Notes under the pieces: generated by a model | Database searches by the model: none | Seen by the model: the letters and a program-made list of their open reading frames with translations, nothing else | What the model was told of the DNA's origin: nothing | Shown here: positions 12,539 through 23,007 of the stretch, piece after piece | How positions within the stretch are numbered: position 1 is the first letter of the stretch | How the letters are laid out: every line of letters starts with the position of its first letter | Assembly (NCBI RefSeq): GCF_000739815.1 | Contig: NZ_BBJJ01000010.1 | Location: forward strand, 124,001 to 188,000 | Length of the DNA: 64,000 nucleotides | Source of the DNA: Paraburkholderia mimosarum LMG 23256 = NBRC 106338 | GTDB lineage: Bacteria > Pseudomonadota > Gammaproteobacteria > Burkholderiales > Burkholderiaceae | Direction: 5' to 3' | Translations under genes and position numbers: made by a program

Positions 12539-12745
12539 ATGGCAACCGGTACGGTCAAGTGGTTCAACGACGCGAAGGGTTTCGGGTTCATTACGCCGGA
12601 TGAAGGCGGCGAGGACCTGTTCGCTCACTTTTCGGCCATTCAGATGAATGGTTTCAAGACCCTGAAAGAAGGTCAGAAAGTGAGCTTCGAGGTCGTGCAA
12701 GGCCCGAAGGGTAAACAGGCATCGAACATTCAGGCTGCAGCCTGA
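12539..12745 (+). CDS. cspA: Cold-shock protein, CspA family
   Basis: A 68-residue single OB-fold RNA/DNA chaperone. RNP1 is KGFGFI and RNP2 is LFAHFS, both intact; the opening [18 protein letters not shown] is the common Burkholderia CspA form. It melts mRNA secondary structure and is usually abundant and cold or growth-phase regulated. The gene is monocistronic, with its own promoter, long leader and a very strong terminator. Several paralogues usually exist in these genomes, so the gene name is by family, not by orthology. Confidence 0.96.
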   Translation: MATGTVKWFNDAKGFGFITPDEGGEDLFAHFSAIQMNGFKTLKEGQKVSFEVVQGPKGKQASNIQAAA

Positions 12746-12767
12746 TCTGTTCGGTACCCGTACCTTG

Positions 12768-12796
12768 GAAACCCGGCTTCGGCCGGGTTTCTTTTT
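12768..12796 (+). terminator. Rho-independent terminator of cspA
   Basis: A perfect 10-bp stem GAAACCCGGC / GCCGGGTTTC is closed by the stable TTCG tetraloop and followed by five T. Confidence 0.95.
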
Positions 12797-12824
12797 GGCT
12801 TCATCGTTTTTTAACGTTCGCGTG

Positions 12825-14429
12825 CTAGCTAACGCGCAGCGTGCCCATCATGCCGAGATCCTCGTGCTCGAGGATGTGGCAATGAAACATGCGTTTGCCC
12901 GCCTCGTGCTGAACGGTTGCGATGTGCACGGTTTCGCCGCGCCGCACGTTCACCGTATCGCGCCACGCGAGTAATTCCTCTTCCTGGCGCACACCGCCCT
13001 GCTCGCGTGCGAGCACCTGGAACTGCGTGCCGTGCAGATGAAACGGATGGTCCATGTCCGTGGCGTTTCCTATCATCCAGTGCTCCACCTCGCCGCGCCG
13101 GCTCGCAAGCGTCACGCGCTCCGGGTCGAATACCGCTCCGTTCACCATGAATTGCATGCCGCGCGGCATGGGCTGCGTGGACGCACCCGGTGCGTGCATT
13201 GCTTGCATGTCCATCGCTTCGGTGAACACCACACTCTTTTTCGGCGGCGTTTGCGAACCCGATGCACCGAGCGGGGCAATGTCGCGCAGGCGCGCAGGCA
13301 GTGCGGATTGCGTTGCGCTACCCGGCGCAAAGCGCACGTTCGCCAACGCAATCGTCGGCCCCGGCGGCAAGCTGCCGTGCGACATCGACATTTTTCGGCG
13401 GTCGTACTGCGCGGCGATCAACGACGCGCGCGACGCATTCTGCCCAGCCCGTACGATCAGCTCCGCTCGCTCGCCCGGTGCGAGCAGGAGTGCCGTGACA
13501 CCCTCGCGTGGCGCCCCCAGCAAACCGCCGTCCGTGCCCACCTGCGTGAAGGCGCGGCCGTCGTCGAATGCGAGCTGCAGATATCGCGCGTTACAGCCGT
13601 TCCAGATGCGCCAGCGCTCGTCGCGCACGATTTCGATGTGCGGCAACCTCGCACCGTTGACCAGCACGAACTGACCTTCGCGGCCGTTCATCCAGTCCAT
13701 CATGCCGTTCGCGGCAATCGTGCCGTCCGCGGCGAGCTTCAGGTCCGAGACGAACAGATGGCGCTCCGGCCACGCGGCCAGCGGATCGTCGGCGGCGCGC
13801 ACGATGAACGGCCCGGCCAACCCGCGAAACACCTGCTCGGAACTCAGCATGTGGGGATGCGGGTGATACCAGTAGGTGCCCGCACTTCCCGGCGGCAGCG
13901 TGAAGCGGTAGACACGCCGCTCGCCTGGCGCGACGGGATTCGATGGATCGCCATCCTGTTCGGGCGGCACGGGCAGGCCGTGCCAATGGATCGTCGACGG
14001 CTGGGGCAGCCGGTTCACGAACGTGATTTCGACAGTGTCACCCTCGCGCACGTCGATCGACGGTCCGATGACCGGGCCGTCGCTGTGGAGCGCCGACCCA
14101 GCGTCGTATTGCCAGAAGACCGTTTGCGGGCGGCCCGGCAGCAGTGCGCGCGCGGCCGGCTGCGCGACGAGTGTCGCGCGGAACTGGCCCGGCTCGCGGC
14201 TCTCGTTGGCGAGCGTGCGCAGCGCGGCGAGGGGTGCGCCAGCGGGCAAGGCATCCGCGGCGGCGAGTGCCTCTGGCGGATGCATCGTGTTGCCCGGCAT
14301 CGCCGGTGTGGCCGATGCCGCGTGCATCGCGTGCATCGTATCGTCCGCAGCTTGTGCCAATGCGTGGCGCGCGAACAAGGTCGCCGTGGCGGCACTCAAC
14401 GCGCCGGACAGAAATGCTCTTCGTTTCAT
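12825..14429 (-). CDS. Tat-exported multicopper oxidase (CueO/CumA/laccase type)
   Basis: Periplasmic copper oxidase of 534 residues. The N-terminus MKRRAFLSGALSAATATLFA is a twin-arginine signal ending near ALAQA. All four copper-ligand motifs are intact: HWHG at 148-151, HPHPH at 189-193, HPFHLHG at 461-467 and HCHILEHEDLGMM from 516, which supplies the type 1 Cys, His and axial Met. A Met/His-rich stretch at residues 32-50 resembles the copper-binding loops of cuprous oxidases. The likely role is oxidation of Cu(I) or of phenolic or metal substrates. A small Cys-rich exported protein lies just upstream on the same strand, which suggests a copper-handling pair. It converges on cspA. Confidence 0.93.
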   Translation of the reverse strand: MKRRAFLSGALSAATATLFARHALAQAADDTMHAMHAASATPAMPGNTMHPPEALAAADALPAGAPLAALRTLANESREPGQFRATLVAQPAARALLPGRPQTVFWQYDAGSALHSDGPVIGPSIDVREGDTVEITFVNRLPQPSTIHWHGLPVPPEQDGDPSNPVAPGERRVYRFTLPPGSAGTYWYHPHPHMLSSEQVFRGLAGPFIVRAADDPLAAWPERHLFVSDLKLAADGTIAANGMMDWMNGREGQFVLVNGARLPHIEIVRDERWRIWNGCNARYLQLAFDDGRAFTQVGTDGGLLGAPREGVTALLLAPGERAELIVRAGQNASRASLIAAQYDRRKMSMSHGSLPPGPTIALANVRFAPGSATQSALPARLRDIAPLGASGSQTPPKKSVVFTEAMDMQAMHAPGASTQPMPRGMQFMVNGAVFDPERVTLASRRGEVEHWMIGNATDMDHPFHLHGTQFQVLAREQGGVRQEEELLAWRDTVNVRRGETVHIATVQHEAGKRMFHCHILEHEDLGMMGTLRVS

Positions 14430-14582
14430 CGATGAATTCCTCTTACCTCGTGATGCCTGAGCACGCGACGCCTACGACAGGCGCGACGCGCGTGCGGCGA
14501 ATCGCTTCGCTTGCGCCTTGCGCGCACGAAGGACTTCGGAGTCACTGCTGGACCACGCTCCGCTAAGCGCTAGCGGCCCGAC

Positions 14583-14936
14583 TCAGACGATGGGGGGAGG
14601 CAAAGGAGGAGCGTGCGTAATTCCCGCACGCATCGGCACGGGAACAACGGTGAGCGTGGAACGAGCGGGGGCTTGCATGCCCAATGCCGACGCGGCCGGA
14701 GGGGCGCCGCAGTGCGCGCCGCAACCCGCGACACAACAATTCGTGCCGCACGCATGATGCGAGACGTGGCCGTCAGCTTTCGTCACGCCTGCGGGTCTTG
14801 TATTGCCGCAATCATTCCCCGCCATCACGACGGCTTGCGGCTGCGCAAGACGCTGTGCGTGCTCGCATGCCGTGGCACCGCGCACGGCAAAGAGCGCAAA
14901 CAGGCAAGCAAGAAGAAGACGACACAAAAAAGGCAT
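14583..14936 (-). CDS. Small Cys-rich exported protein, possibly metal-related
   Basis: About 117 residues if started at the ATG at 14936 (MPFLCRLLLACLFALFAVRG). This gives a hydrophobic signal peptide ending at ATAC, which could be a signal peptidase I or a lipoprotein site. The mature part holds a dense Cys/His cluster, HHACGTNCCVAGCGAHCG, and a Pro-rich end. I recognise no named family. It lies 153 bp upstream of the multicopper oxidase on the same strand, so metal binding is a reasonable inference. No good Shine-Dalgarno is visible, and an in-frame ATG at 14993 would add 19 residues. It could be a spurious frame, but the signal peptide plus Cys cluster argue otherwise. Confidence 0.55.
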   Translation of the reverse strand: MPFLCRLLLACLFALFAVRGATACEHAQRLAQPQAVVMAGNDCGNTRPAGVTKADGHVSHHACGTNCCVAGCGAHCGAPPAASALGMQAPARSTLTVVPVPMRAGITHAPPLPPPIV

Positions 14937-15064
14937 GCGACGGGGGCGAGGAAGGGGCTGGGCGGATACGCCATGATATCGCAGTGTAGACATCGCGATA
15001 CGCGCGACGCTGCGCCGCGCGCGCCCGCAGAACGTCATGGACACGGCGCGGCCGCCCATCATGC

Positions 15065-16321
<1,257 letters not shown>

Positions 16322-16720
16322 GATCGACTCCATTAGGGGCAAGCTCTTGAAAGCAGGTTGACGAGGCGCCCGGAGCCTGCGGGCGGCGGCGAGGCTTTCT
16401 CGCCCGGCGCGAAGCGGCATCTCGCCGTTATGGCTTCTCGACATCCGGAGCGGTCGATATTTGCAGTAACACGGTCCAGCGGCATGCGACGCACTGCGCG
16501 CGATGCTGCACTGGCGCGCCCGTCGGCACGAGGATCTGGCGGTTATTCTAGCCCACGCCCTGCGCGAGCGTGCCGCTCCCATCGCTTCCTGGCGTGTGAG
16601 TGGGAAGCCGCCTTCGATGGCAGGTGAACCGATTGTCTTATATAAGACACATGAATCGTCGAAACGCTTTTTGCCTTAAGATCTCGGCGCTTACCCGTCA
16701 TTTCCTCCCGCCACCTCGCC
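16322..16720. other. Divergent intergenic region icd / rluE
   Basis: No gene is supported in these 399 bases. A TAGAAT hexamer on the minus strand (16545-16550) could be an icd -10 box, without a convincing -35. A 16-bp perfect palindrome lies closer to rluE and is listed separately. Confidence 0.5.
16634..16649. promoter_or_regulatory. Perfect 16-bp palindrome TGTCTTATATAAGACA, candidate operator
   Basis: The two 8-base halves are exact reverse complements. The AT-only core stands out in a high-GC setting. It lies 71 bp upstream of rluE and about 310 bp upstream of icd. The form fits the site of a dimeric repressor, for example a GntR-type regulator acting on the TCA gene icd. The identity of the binder is inference. 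Confidence 0.6.
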
Positions 16721-17302
16721 ATGCGTCTGATCGCCCTCAACAAACCGTTCGGTACGATCTGTCAGTTCTCGCCACACGAAACGCGACAGTCACTCGCGGA
16801 CTGGGTGAAGGTACCGGGGGTCTATCCGGCGGGCCGGCTCGATTCCGACAGCGAAGGTCTCCTGCTGCTCACCGATGACGGCGCATTGCAGGCGCGCATC
16901 GCAGAACCGCGGCGCAAGCTCGTGAAACGCTATTGGGCGCAAGTGGAAGGTGCGCCTGATACGGCAGCGCTTGCGGCGCTCGAACGCGGCGTCGACCTCG
17001 GCGATTTCGTGACGCAGCCGTGTCGAGCAAAAATCATCGCGGCGCCCGCCAATTTATGGCCGCGCAATCCGCCGATTCGCTATCGCGCCGCGATACCGAC
17101 CACATGGGTGGAGATCGCGATCAGCGAAGGCAAGAACCGTCAGGTGCGACGCATGACCGCTGCGGTGGGCTATCCGACGCTGCGACTCGTGCGTGTCGCG
17201 ATCGGCGCGCTCGATATTTTTTCGCTCGGCCTCGCGCCCGGCGAAAGCACCGAAGTGTCCTCCAGCGCACCGTGGCAAAACACGCCAAAAAAACACAAGT
17301 AG
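16721..17302 (+). CDS. rluE: 23S rRNA pseudouridine synthase, RluE-type (RsuA/RluB/E/F family)
   Basis: Converts a uridine in 23S rRNA to pseudouridine. The 193-residue protein lacks the N-terminal S4 domain, as does E. coli RluE, and begins directly with LIALNKPFGTICQFSPH. The catalytic motif is PAGRLDSDSEGLLLLTDDG, with the essential Asp in GRLD. EGKNRQVRRMTAAVGYPTLRLVR is the family's second signature. It is divergent from icd. The RluE assignment rather than RluB or RluF rests on the missing S4 domain. Confidence 0.9.
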   Translation: MRLIALNKPFGTICQFSPHETRQSLADWVKVPGVYPAGRLDSDSEGLLLLTDDGALQARIAEPRRKLVKRYWAQVEGAPDTAALAALERGVDLGDFVTQPCRAKIIAAPANLWPRNPPIRYRAAIPTTWVEIAISEGKNRQVRRMTAAVGYPTLRLVRVAIGALDIFSLGLAPGESTEVSSSAPWQNTPKKHK

Positions 17303-17647
17303 CTGTTGCGCAAGCACTTTTCGCTTGTTGCTTGATCTCCTTCGTATCGCGCGACACGTCCCCCTCTTTGCTGTTTCGTTTCGTTACGAAGCAAATGAAA
17401 ACTTCGCGTCAACCGTCTCGCGAGACCATGCGTTATTCGACGCAGATGCCGCCCCGAAGCTATCCGGCATTCAGCCTTCAGGGTCCTCGCAGCAATGCAT
17501 GGTCCCGACCGCTGGCAGACGCACCCACGCAAGTTCTCGTGAATTTGTTGAAGGTGACTGTCAACCGAAAGGTGGATGGCACGTTTACCGACCTGACTCC
17601 AATAACCGGGTCACTTGGTTAATCAACTCAAGCTGAGGATTCACAAA
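17303..17647. other. Intergenic region rluE to the Ala/Lys/His-rich gene
   Basis: I see no gene, repeat or clear terminator in these 345 bases. It presumably holds the promoter of the small exported protein that follows. The sequence is less GC-rich than the flanking genes. Confidence 0.4.
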
Positions 17648-17848
17648 ATGAACAAACTGATCGCTGCTCTGGTCGCTGGCCTCTTCGCATCGGCTGCATT
17701 CGCACAAGCTTCGGCTCCGGAAGCTGCTTCGGCTGCTCCGGCTGCTGCTGCTTCGGCCGCTCACAAGTCGTCGCACAAGAAGGCTCACAAGAAGTCGTCG
17801 CACAAGAAGGCAGCGAAGGCTGAAGCCGCTTCGGCAGCTTCGGAGTAA
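17648..17848 (+). CDS. Small Ala/Lys/His-rich exported protein
   Basis: A 66-residue protein with a clear signal peptide, MNKLIAALVAGLFASAAFAQ, cut after AFA. The mature part has low complexity: an Ala/Ser/Pro segment, then the basic repeat SSHKKAHKKSSHKKA, then an Ala/Glu tail. At DNA level the SSHKK unit recurs as a near-identical direct repeat. Such short Ala/His/Lys-rich periplasmic proteins are frequent in Burkholderia but have no known function; acid or metal buffering or polyanion binding are guesses. The start at 17648 has GAGG about 13 bases upstream; an in-frame start at 17615 would bury the signal peptide. A strong terminator follows. Confidence 0.75.
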   Translation: MNKLIAALVAGLFASAAFAQASAPEAASAAPAAAASAAHKSSHKKAHKKSSHKKAAKAEAASAASE

Positions 17849-17902
17849 GCCTGTTGTAAGACGCTTCGAGGAACGGCATTCGTTGCCGCTCTTCAGCGCA
17901 AA

Positions 17903-17935
17903 AGGCAGAGCGCCGCAAGGCGTTCTGCCTTTTTG
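17903..17935 (+). terminator. Rho-independent terminator after the Ala/Lys/His-rich gene
   Basis: A 12-bp stem with one G-T wobble is closed by a GCAA tetraloop and followed by a T-run. Confidence 0.93.
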
Positions 17936-18065
17936 TTTGCCCGCATTTTTTTTGGCCGTTTCTTTCGACATGCACGCCCCGCTGGACGACGCGCGCAGCG
18001 CATTTTGACCCGTTCTGACCTGGTCGCGTAACATGCGCGGATTAACCTGAAGCAAGGAGCCTCTC

Positions 18066-18584
18066 GTGCGATTTTCCCTGCGCCCGTTCTTCGTGCGCTG
18101 CGCGCTTGCCGTTGCATTGCCGTTTGCCGCTCTCGCGGCGCTGACGTTCACCACGACGGCAACGTCGAGCATCGCCCAGGCGCAACAGATGCCACCAGGC
18201 GCCAGGCAGCCCGGCGAATTTCCGCGCGTGAAGCTCACGGCCGGCATGTTCGTCATCGACGCTGCCGTAGCCGCGAACGACGCGGATCGCGAGCAAGGTC
18301 TCATGTACCGCTCGCAGCTCGGGCCCAATGAAGGCATGCTGTTCGTGTTCGGCGAGAACGCCGTGCACTGTTTCTGGATGAAGAACACGTTGATCCCGTT
18401 GTCGATCGCTTTTATGCGCGCCGACGGCACGATCACCGACATCGACGAAATGCAGGCCGAAACGACCAACAACCACTGCCCGCGCAACAACGGCGTGTTC
18501 GCGCTCGAAATGCCCAAAGGCTGGTTTTCGGCGAAGGGCATCAAGCCCGGCATGAAGATTCAGGGATTGCCGCCGCTGCAGTAA
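18066..18584 (+). CDS. DUF192 family exported protein
   Basis: A 172-residue protein with an N-terminal signal peptide of about 40 residues ending near AQAQ, then one DUF192 domain. Its motifs are [15 protein letters not shown] and [17 protein letters not shown], followed by [11 protein letters not shown]. The domain is a small beta-barrel found across bacteria and archaea; its biochemical role is not established. The start is GTG at 18066 with AAGGAG eight bases upstream. It stands alone between two terminators. Confidence 0.9.
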   Translation: MRFSLRPFFVRCALAVALPFAALAALTFTTTATSSIAQAQQMPPGARQPGEFPRVKLTAGMFVIDAAVAANDADREQGLMYRSQLGPNEGMLFVFGENAVHCFWMKNTLIPLSIAFMRADGTITDIDEMQAETTNNHCPRNNGVFALEMPKGWFSAKGIKPGMKIQGLPPLQ

Positions 18585-18630
18585 CGGCGCCGCCATCACT
18601 CACGCTTTCGCGCACGGCGCGCGAAGCGCA

Positions 18631-18668
18631 AGCCGGCCACCCGCTCGCAAGCGGCGCCGGCTTTTTTT
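18631..18668 (+). terminator. Rho-independent terminator after the DUF192 gene
   Basis: AGCCGGC / GCCGGCT outer stem with an inner CCGCT / AGCGG extension, followed by seven T. Confidence 0.88.
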
Positions 18669-18913
18669 GCGCCCGCGAGCGCCGCGACGCATTGGTCGGC
18701 CCACCGTTGGCCCTTTCCCGCCTGGCGCCGCCGTGCGCGCCTTGCGCGCCGCGACGCACGTCCTGCAAAAGCGCCGCGCAAGCGCTATCCTATAAATCCC
18801 GCGCATGGCGTGTGCCACTCGAGGCTCGCGCGATGCGACGCATCGGGCCGCGCGCTGGCCGCGCCGCGTGCCGCCCGGCAGCTTCCATGGCGCGTCATTC
18901 CAAGGAGATCACC

Positions 18914-21022
18914 GTGCCTCGCAAGACCCCCATCGAGCGCTATCGCAACATCGGGATCAGCGCTCACATCGACGCCGGCAAAACCACGACAACCGAGCGC
19001 ATCCTTTTCTATACCGGCGTGAATCACAAGCTAGGCGAAGTTCACGACGGCGCGGCGACCATGGACTGGATGGAGCAGGAGCAGGAACGCGGCATCACGA
19101 TCACCTCGGCCGCGACGACCGCGTTCTGGAAGGGCATGGCCGGCAATTACCCCGAACACCGCATCAACATCATCGACACCCCGGGGCACGTCGATTTCAC
19201 CATCGAAGTCGAGCGCTCCATGCGCGTGCTCGACGGCGCGTGCATGGTGTACGACTCCGTGGGCGGCGTGCAGCCGCAGTCGGAAACCGTGTGGCGCCAG
19301 GCGAACAAGTACAAGGTGCCGCGCATTGCGTTCGTCAACAAGATGGACCGCGTGGGCGCGGACTTCTTCCGCGTGCAGCGGCAGATCGGCGAACGTCTGA
19401 AGGGTGTGGCCGTGCCGATCCAGATTCCGGTGGGCGCGGAAGATCACTTCCAGGGCGTGGTCGACCTCGTGAAGATGAAGGCGATCGTCTGGGACGACGA
19501 GAGCCAGGGCGTGAAGTTCGCGTATGAGGACATCCCCGCGAACCTCGTCGAGCTCGCGCACGAGTGGCGCGAGAAGATGGTCGAGGCCGCCGCCGAGGCC
19601 GATGAAACGCTGCTCGAAAAGTACCTCCACGACCACGAGAGCCTGACCGAGGAGGAAATCAAGGGCGGGCTGCGCAAGCGCACGATCGCCAACGAAATCG
19701 TGCCGATGCTCTGTGGCAGCGCATTCAAGAACAAGGGCGTGCAGGCGATGCTCGATGCCGTGATCGACTATCTGCCCTCTCCCGTGGACGTGCCCGCTAT
19801 TCTCGGCCACGACCTCCACGACAAGGAAATCGAGCGCCATCCGAGCGACGAGGAGCCGTTCTCGGCGCTCGCGTTCAAGATCATGACCGATCCGTTCGTC
19901 GGCCAGCTGATCTTCTTCCGCGTCTATTCGGGCGTCGTGAATTCCGGCGACACGGTGCTCAACGCGACCAAGGACAAGAAGGAGCGCCTCGGCCGCATCC
20001 TGCAGATGCACGCGAACGAGCGCAAGGAAATCAAGGAAGTGCGCGCGGGCGACATCGCTGCCGCAGTCGGCCTGAAGGAAGCGACGACGGGCGACACGCT
20101 CTGCGATCCCGCGCACGCCATCGTGCTCGAACGGATGATCTTCCCCGAACCCGTGATCTCGCAGGCCGTCGAGCCGAAGACCAAGGCCGACCAGGAGAAG
20201 ATGGGCATCGCGCTCAATCGTCTCGCGCAGGAAGACCCGTCGTTCCGCGTGCAAACCGACGAGGAATCCGGCCAGACCATCATCTCCGGAATGGGCGAGC
20301 TGCACCTCGAAATTCTCGTCGATCGCATGAAGCGCGAGTTCGGCGTGGAGGCGACCGTCGGCAAGCCGCAGGTGGCGTATCGCGAGACCGTGAAGAACAA
20401 GGTCGAGGATGTCGAAGGCAAGTTCGTCAAGCAGTCGGGCGGGCGCGGCCAGTATGGCCACGCGGTCATCACGCTCGAACCGCAGGCGCCGGGCAAGGGC
20501 TACGAGTTCGTCGACGCCATCAAGGGCGGCGTGATTCCGCGCGAGTTCATCCCGGCGGTCGACAAGGGCATTCAGGAAACGCTCAAGGCGGGTGTGCTCG
20601 CGGGCTATCCCGTGGTCGACACGAAGGTCACGCTCACGTTCGGCTCCTACCACGACGTGGACTCCAACGAAAACGCCTTCCGCATGGCGGGCTCGATGGC
20701 CTTCAAGGAAGCGATGCGCAAGGCGAAGCCGGTTCTGCTCGAGCCGATGATGGCCGTGGAAGTCGAAACGCCTGAAGATTTCATGGGCAACGTGATGGGC
20801 GACCTTTCGAGCCGCCGCGGCATCGTGCAGGGCATGGAGGATATCGCGGGCGGCGGCGGCAAGATCGTGCGCGCCGAAGTGCCGCTCTCGGAGATGTTCG
20901 GCTACTCGACGTCGTTGCGTTCGCTCACGCAGGGCCGCGCCACGTACACGATGGAGTTCAAGCACTACGCGGAAACGCCGCAGAACGTGGCCGAAGCGGT
21001 CATCAACGCGAAGAAGTCCTGA
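18914..21022 (+). CDS. fusA: Elongation factor G (stand-alone copy)
   Basis: Ribosomal translocase GTPase of 702 residues. G-domain motifs are [14 protein letters not shown] (P-loop), DTPGHVDF and NKMDR; the switch I threonine lies in [11 protein letters not shown]. Domains II to V follow at normal length, including the [14 protein letters not shown] region of domain IV. The start is GTG at 18914 ([12 protein letters not shown]) with AAGGAG eight bases upstream; the open frame to 18692 is fortuitous. It is not in an rpsL-rpsG-fusA-tuf operon, so it is probably the second EF-G (fusA2) that many Burkholderiaceae carry. Whether it acts in elongation or recycling cannot be told here. Confidence 0.95.
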   Translation: MPRKTPIERYRNIGISAHIDAGKTTTTERILFYTGVNHKLGEVHDGAATMDWMEQEQERGITITSAATTAFWKGMAGNYPEHRINIIDTPGHVDFTIEVERSMRVLDGACMVYDSVGGVQPQSETVWRQANKYKVPRIAFVNKMDRVGADFFRVQRQIGERLKGVAVPIQIPVGAEDHFQGVVDLVKMKAIVWDDESQGVKFAYEDIPANLVELAHEWREKMVEAAAEADETLLEKYLHDHESLTEEEIKGGLRKRTIANEIVPMLCGSAFKNKGVQAMLDAVIDYLPSPVDVPAILGHDLHDKEIERHPSDEEPFSALAFKIMTDPFVGQLIFFRVYSGVVNSGDTVLNATKDKKERLGRILQMHANERKEIKEVRAGDIAAAVGLKEATTGDTLCDPAHAIVLERMIFPEPVISQAVEPKTKADQEKMGIALNRLAQEDPSFRVQTDEESGQTIISGMGELHLEILVDRMKREFGVEATVGKPQVAYRETVKNKVEDVEGKFVKQSGGRGQYGHAVITLEPQAPGKGYEFVDAIKGGVIPREFIPAVDKGIQETLKAGVLAGYPVVDTKVTLTFGSYHDVDSNENAFRMAGSMAFKEAMRKAKPVLLEPMMAVEVETPEDFMGNVMGDLSSRRGIVQGMEDIAGGGGKIVRAEVPLSEMFGYSTSLRSLTQGRATYTMEFKHYAETPQNVAEAVINAKKS

Positions 21023-21060
21023 TCGCATGGCCGGGTACGAACCCGGCATGCGCGCCAACC

Positions 21061-21099
21061 AGCCTGTTCTCGTGCGTTGCCGCGAGAACAGGCTTTTTT
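21061..21099 (+). terminator. Rho-independent terminator of fusA
   Basis: A perfect 12-bp stem (AGCCTGTTCTCG and its complement) with a 10-base loop, followed by six T. Confidence 0.93.
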
Positions 21100-21217
21100 C
21101 CGCCCGGCATGCGGGGCACCGGCGCGGCGCCGCGCACGTCGCTATTTTGGCCGTGCCACAATGCGCCGATGTATCCGCAGGCAAGCGCACGGCTGCCAAC
21201 GAAAAGGAGACACGACG

Positions 21218-21715
21218 ATGAGCCACGACCACGATCATCACGACGACGCGACGCCCGACTGGCGCGAGCACGGCGTGAAGGTGATTCGCGGCGATCAGCT
21301 CGACACCAACACCGCGCAAACGCCGGGCATGAACCGCGCTGCCGCGATCAACGCGGCGCGCGTGGGCGCGCAGAAGATCTGGGCGGGCACGGTGACGATC
21401 CATCCGAACGCGAAGACGGGCGCGCATCATCACGGCGCATTGGAGAGCGTGATCTACGTCGTGCGCGGACACGCGCGCATGCGTTGGGGCGAACATCTGG
21501 AATTCACGGCCGAGGCGGGCCCCGGCGACTTCATCTTCGTGCCGCCCTATGTGCCGCATCAGGAGATCAACGCGAGCACCGACGATCCGCTCGAATGCGT
21601 GCTCGTGCGCAGCGACAACGAGGCCGTGGTCGTGAACCTGAACATCGACGCCGTGGAGAAGCCCGAAACGGTCTATTGGGTCGATCCCATTCACCGCCAT
21701 CCGCACGAGCATTGA
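21218..21715 (+). CDS. Cupin-domain protein with His-rich N-terminus
   Basis: A 165-residue single-domain cupin. The N-terminus MSHDHDHHDDATPDW is rich in His and Asp and could bind divalent metal. The cupin metal site is visible as GAHHHGALESVIYVVRGHARM (motif 1) and PGDFIFVPPYVPHQEIN (motif 2); a C-terminal HRHPHEH adds more His. The start at 21218 has AAGGAGA upstream. It is 42 bp ahead of a NiCoT-type nickel/cobalt permease in the same direction, so metal storage, sensing or a nickel-dependent reaction is plausible. The enzyme activity is unknown. Confidence 0.85.
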   Translation: MSHDHDHHDDATPDWREHGVKVIRGDQLDTNTAQTPGMNRAAAINAARVGAQKIWAGTVTIHPNAKTGAHHHGALESVIYVVRGHARMRWGEHLEFTAEAGPGDFIFVPPYVPHQEINASTDDPLECVLVRSDNEAVVVNLNIDAVEKPETVYWVDPIHRHPHEH

Positions 21716-21757
21716 GCGCCGAGCCGCACCCACCGCTTCCCACGACGATACGACCTG

Positions 21758-22780
21758 ATGACGAGTACCGCCGCTTCGCTCCGCGCACGCCTGATTCCGC
21801 TCTATGCCGCACTCATCGCCGCCAATCTCGGCGCATGGGCGTGGGCGCTGATCGCGTTTCGCCACCATCCGCTGCTGCTCGGCACCGCGTTGCTCGCCTA
21901 CGGCTTCGGCCTGCGCCACGCGGTGGACGCCGACCACATCGCCGCCATCGACGCCGTCACGCGCAAGCTCATGCAGCGCGGCGAGCGTCCGCTCGGCGTG
22001 GGGCTCGCCTTTTCGCTCGGCCATTCGACGGTCGTGATCGTTGCCACGCTCGGCATCGCGCTCACGGCCGTCTCGTTGCATGGCCGCTTCGAGCGGTTCC
22101 ACGAGATCGGCTCGACCATCGGCACGCTCGTGTCGTCGACGTTCCTGCTGGTGCTCGCGGGCGTGAACCTCGTGATCCTGCGCGACGTGTGGTTGCGCTA
22201 CCGGCGCGCGCAGCAAGGCGGCGATGCGGCGCTCGCCGCTGCGGTCGTAGCACCCGCGCCCGCGGGCCTCTTTTCGCGCGCGCTGCGTCCGCTCTTCGCG
22301 CTCGTCACGAAGAGCTGGCACCTGTACCCCGTGGGCGTGCTGTTCGGCCTCGGCTTCGATACGGCGACCGAAATCGGCCTGCTCACGATCGCCGCTTCCG
22401 AAGCGGGCAAGGGCCTGCCGATGTATTCGATCCTCGTGTTCCCCGCGCTCTTCACGGCAGGCATGACGCTCGTCGATTCCACCGACAACGTGCTGATGGT
22501 CCACGCCTACGGCTGGGCCATGGACGACCCCAGACGCAAGCTCTACTACAACGCGAGCATCACGTTCGTCTCCGCGCTCGTGGCGATCGTGATCGGCGGC
22601 GTGGAGGCGCTCGGGCTCATCGGCGAGAAGCTCGGTGCGAGCGGCGGCGCGTGGTCGTTCGTCGCCGGACTGAACGAGCGCTTCGGCGAGCTGGGTTACG
22701 CCATCGTCGCCGCGTTCATCGCGTGCTGGATCGGCTCGGTGCTGTTCCATCGCTGGCGGCGGCCCGCTGCGGCGCGTTGA
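21758..22780 (+). CDS. Nickel/cobalt permease, NiCoT (HoxN/NixA) family
   Basis: Inner-membrane secondary transporter for Ni2+ or Co2+, 340 residues, about eight hydrophobic segments. All four family signatures are present: RHAVDADHIAAID (helix II, metal selection), LGHSTVV, GLGFDTATEIGLL and GMTLVDSTDNVLM. Ni versus Co preference cannot be decided from these motifs. It is probably co-transcribed with the cupin just upstream. No urease, hydrogenase or cobalamin gene lies in the window to tell the use of the metal. Confidence 0.94.
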   Translation: MTSTAASLRARLIPLYAALIAANLGAWAWALIAFRHHPLLLGTALLAYGFGLRHAVDADHIAAIDAVTRKLMQRGERPLGVGLAFSLGHSTVVIVATLGIALTAVSLHGRFERFHEIGSTIGTLVSSTFLLVLAGVNLVILRDVWLRYRRAQQGGDAALAAAVVAPAPAGLFSRALRPLFALVTKSWHLYPVGVLFGLGFDTATEIGLLTIAASEAGKGLPMYSILVFPALFTAGMTLVDSTDNVLMVHAYGWAMDDPRRKLYYNASITFVSALVAIVIGGVEALGLIGEKLGASGGAWSFVAGLNERFGELGYAIVAAFIACWIGSVLFHRWRRPAAAR

Positions 22781-23007
22781 GTCGGGCCTGCGCTTCTCGC
22801 ACGACGCCCGGCCGCGTGCAACCCAACGAAACCCTACCCTTCGCCTCGTTCGCCGAAAGCGCGTAAACTAGGCCCGGCTTTCGTGCTCGATAGCCGGAAC
22901 ACGCTGCACCCCGCTGCAGCCATTCGTCGTCTGCCGTACCGCATGCCGCCGTCGCGCGCCCTCGGGCCGCGCGTCCCCTGAACGGAACCGCACGGAAACC
23001 CGCACCG

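Noticed and set aside
19031..22750. 1239-codon open frame on the minus strand
   Set aside because: It lies opposite fusA, the cupin and the NiCoT permease, which have clear family motifs; the antisense product is His/Arg-rich with no domain.
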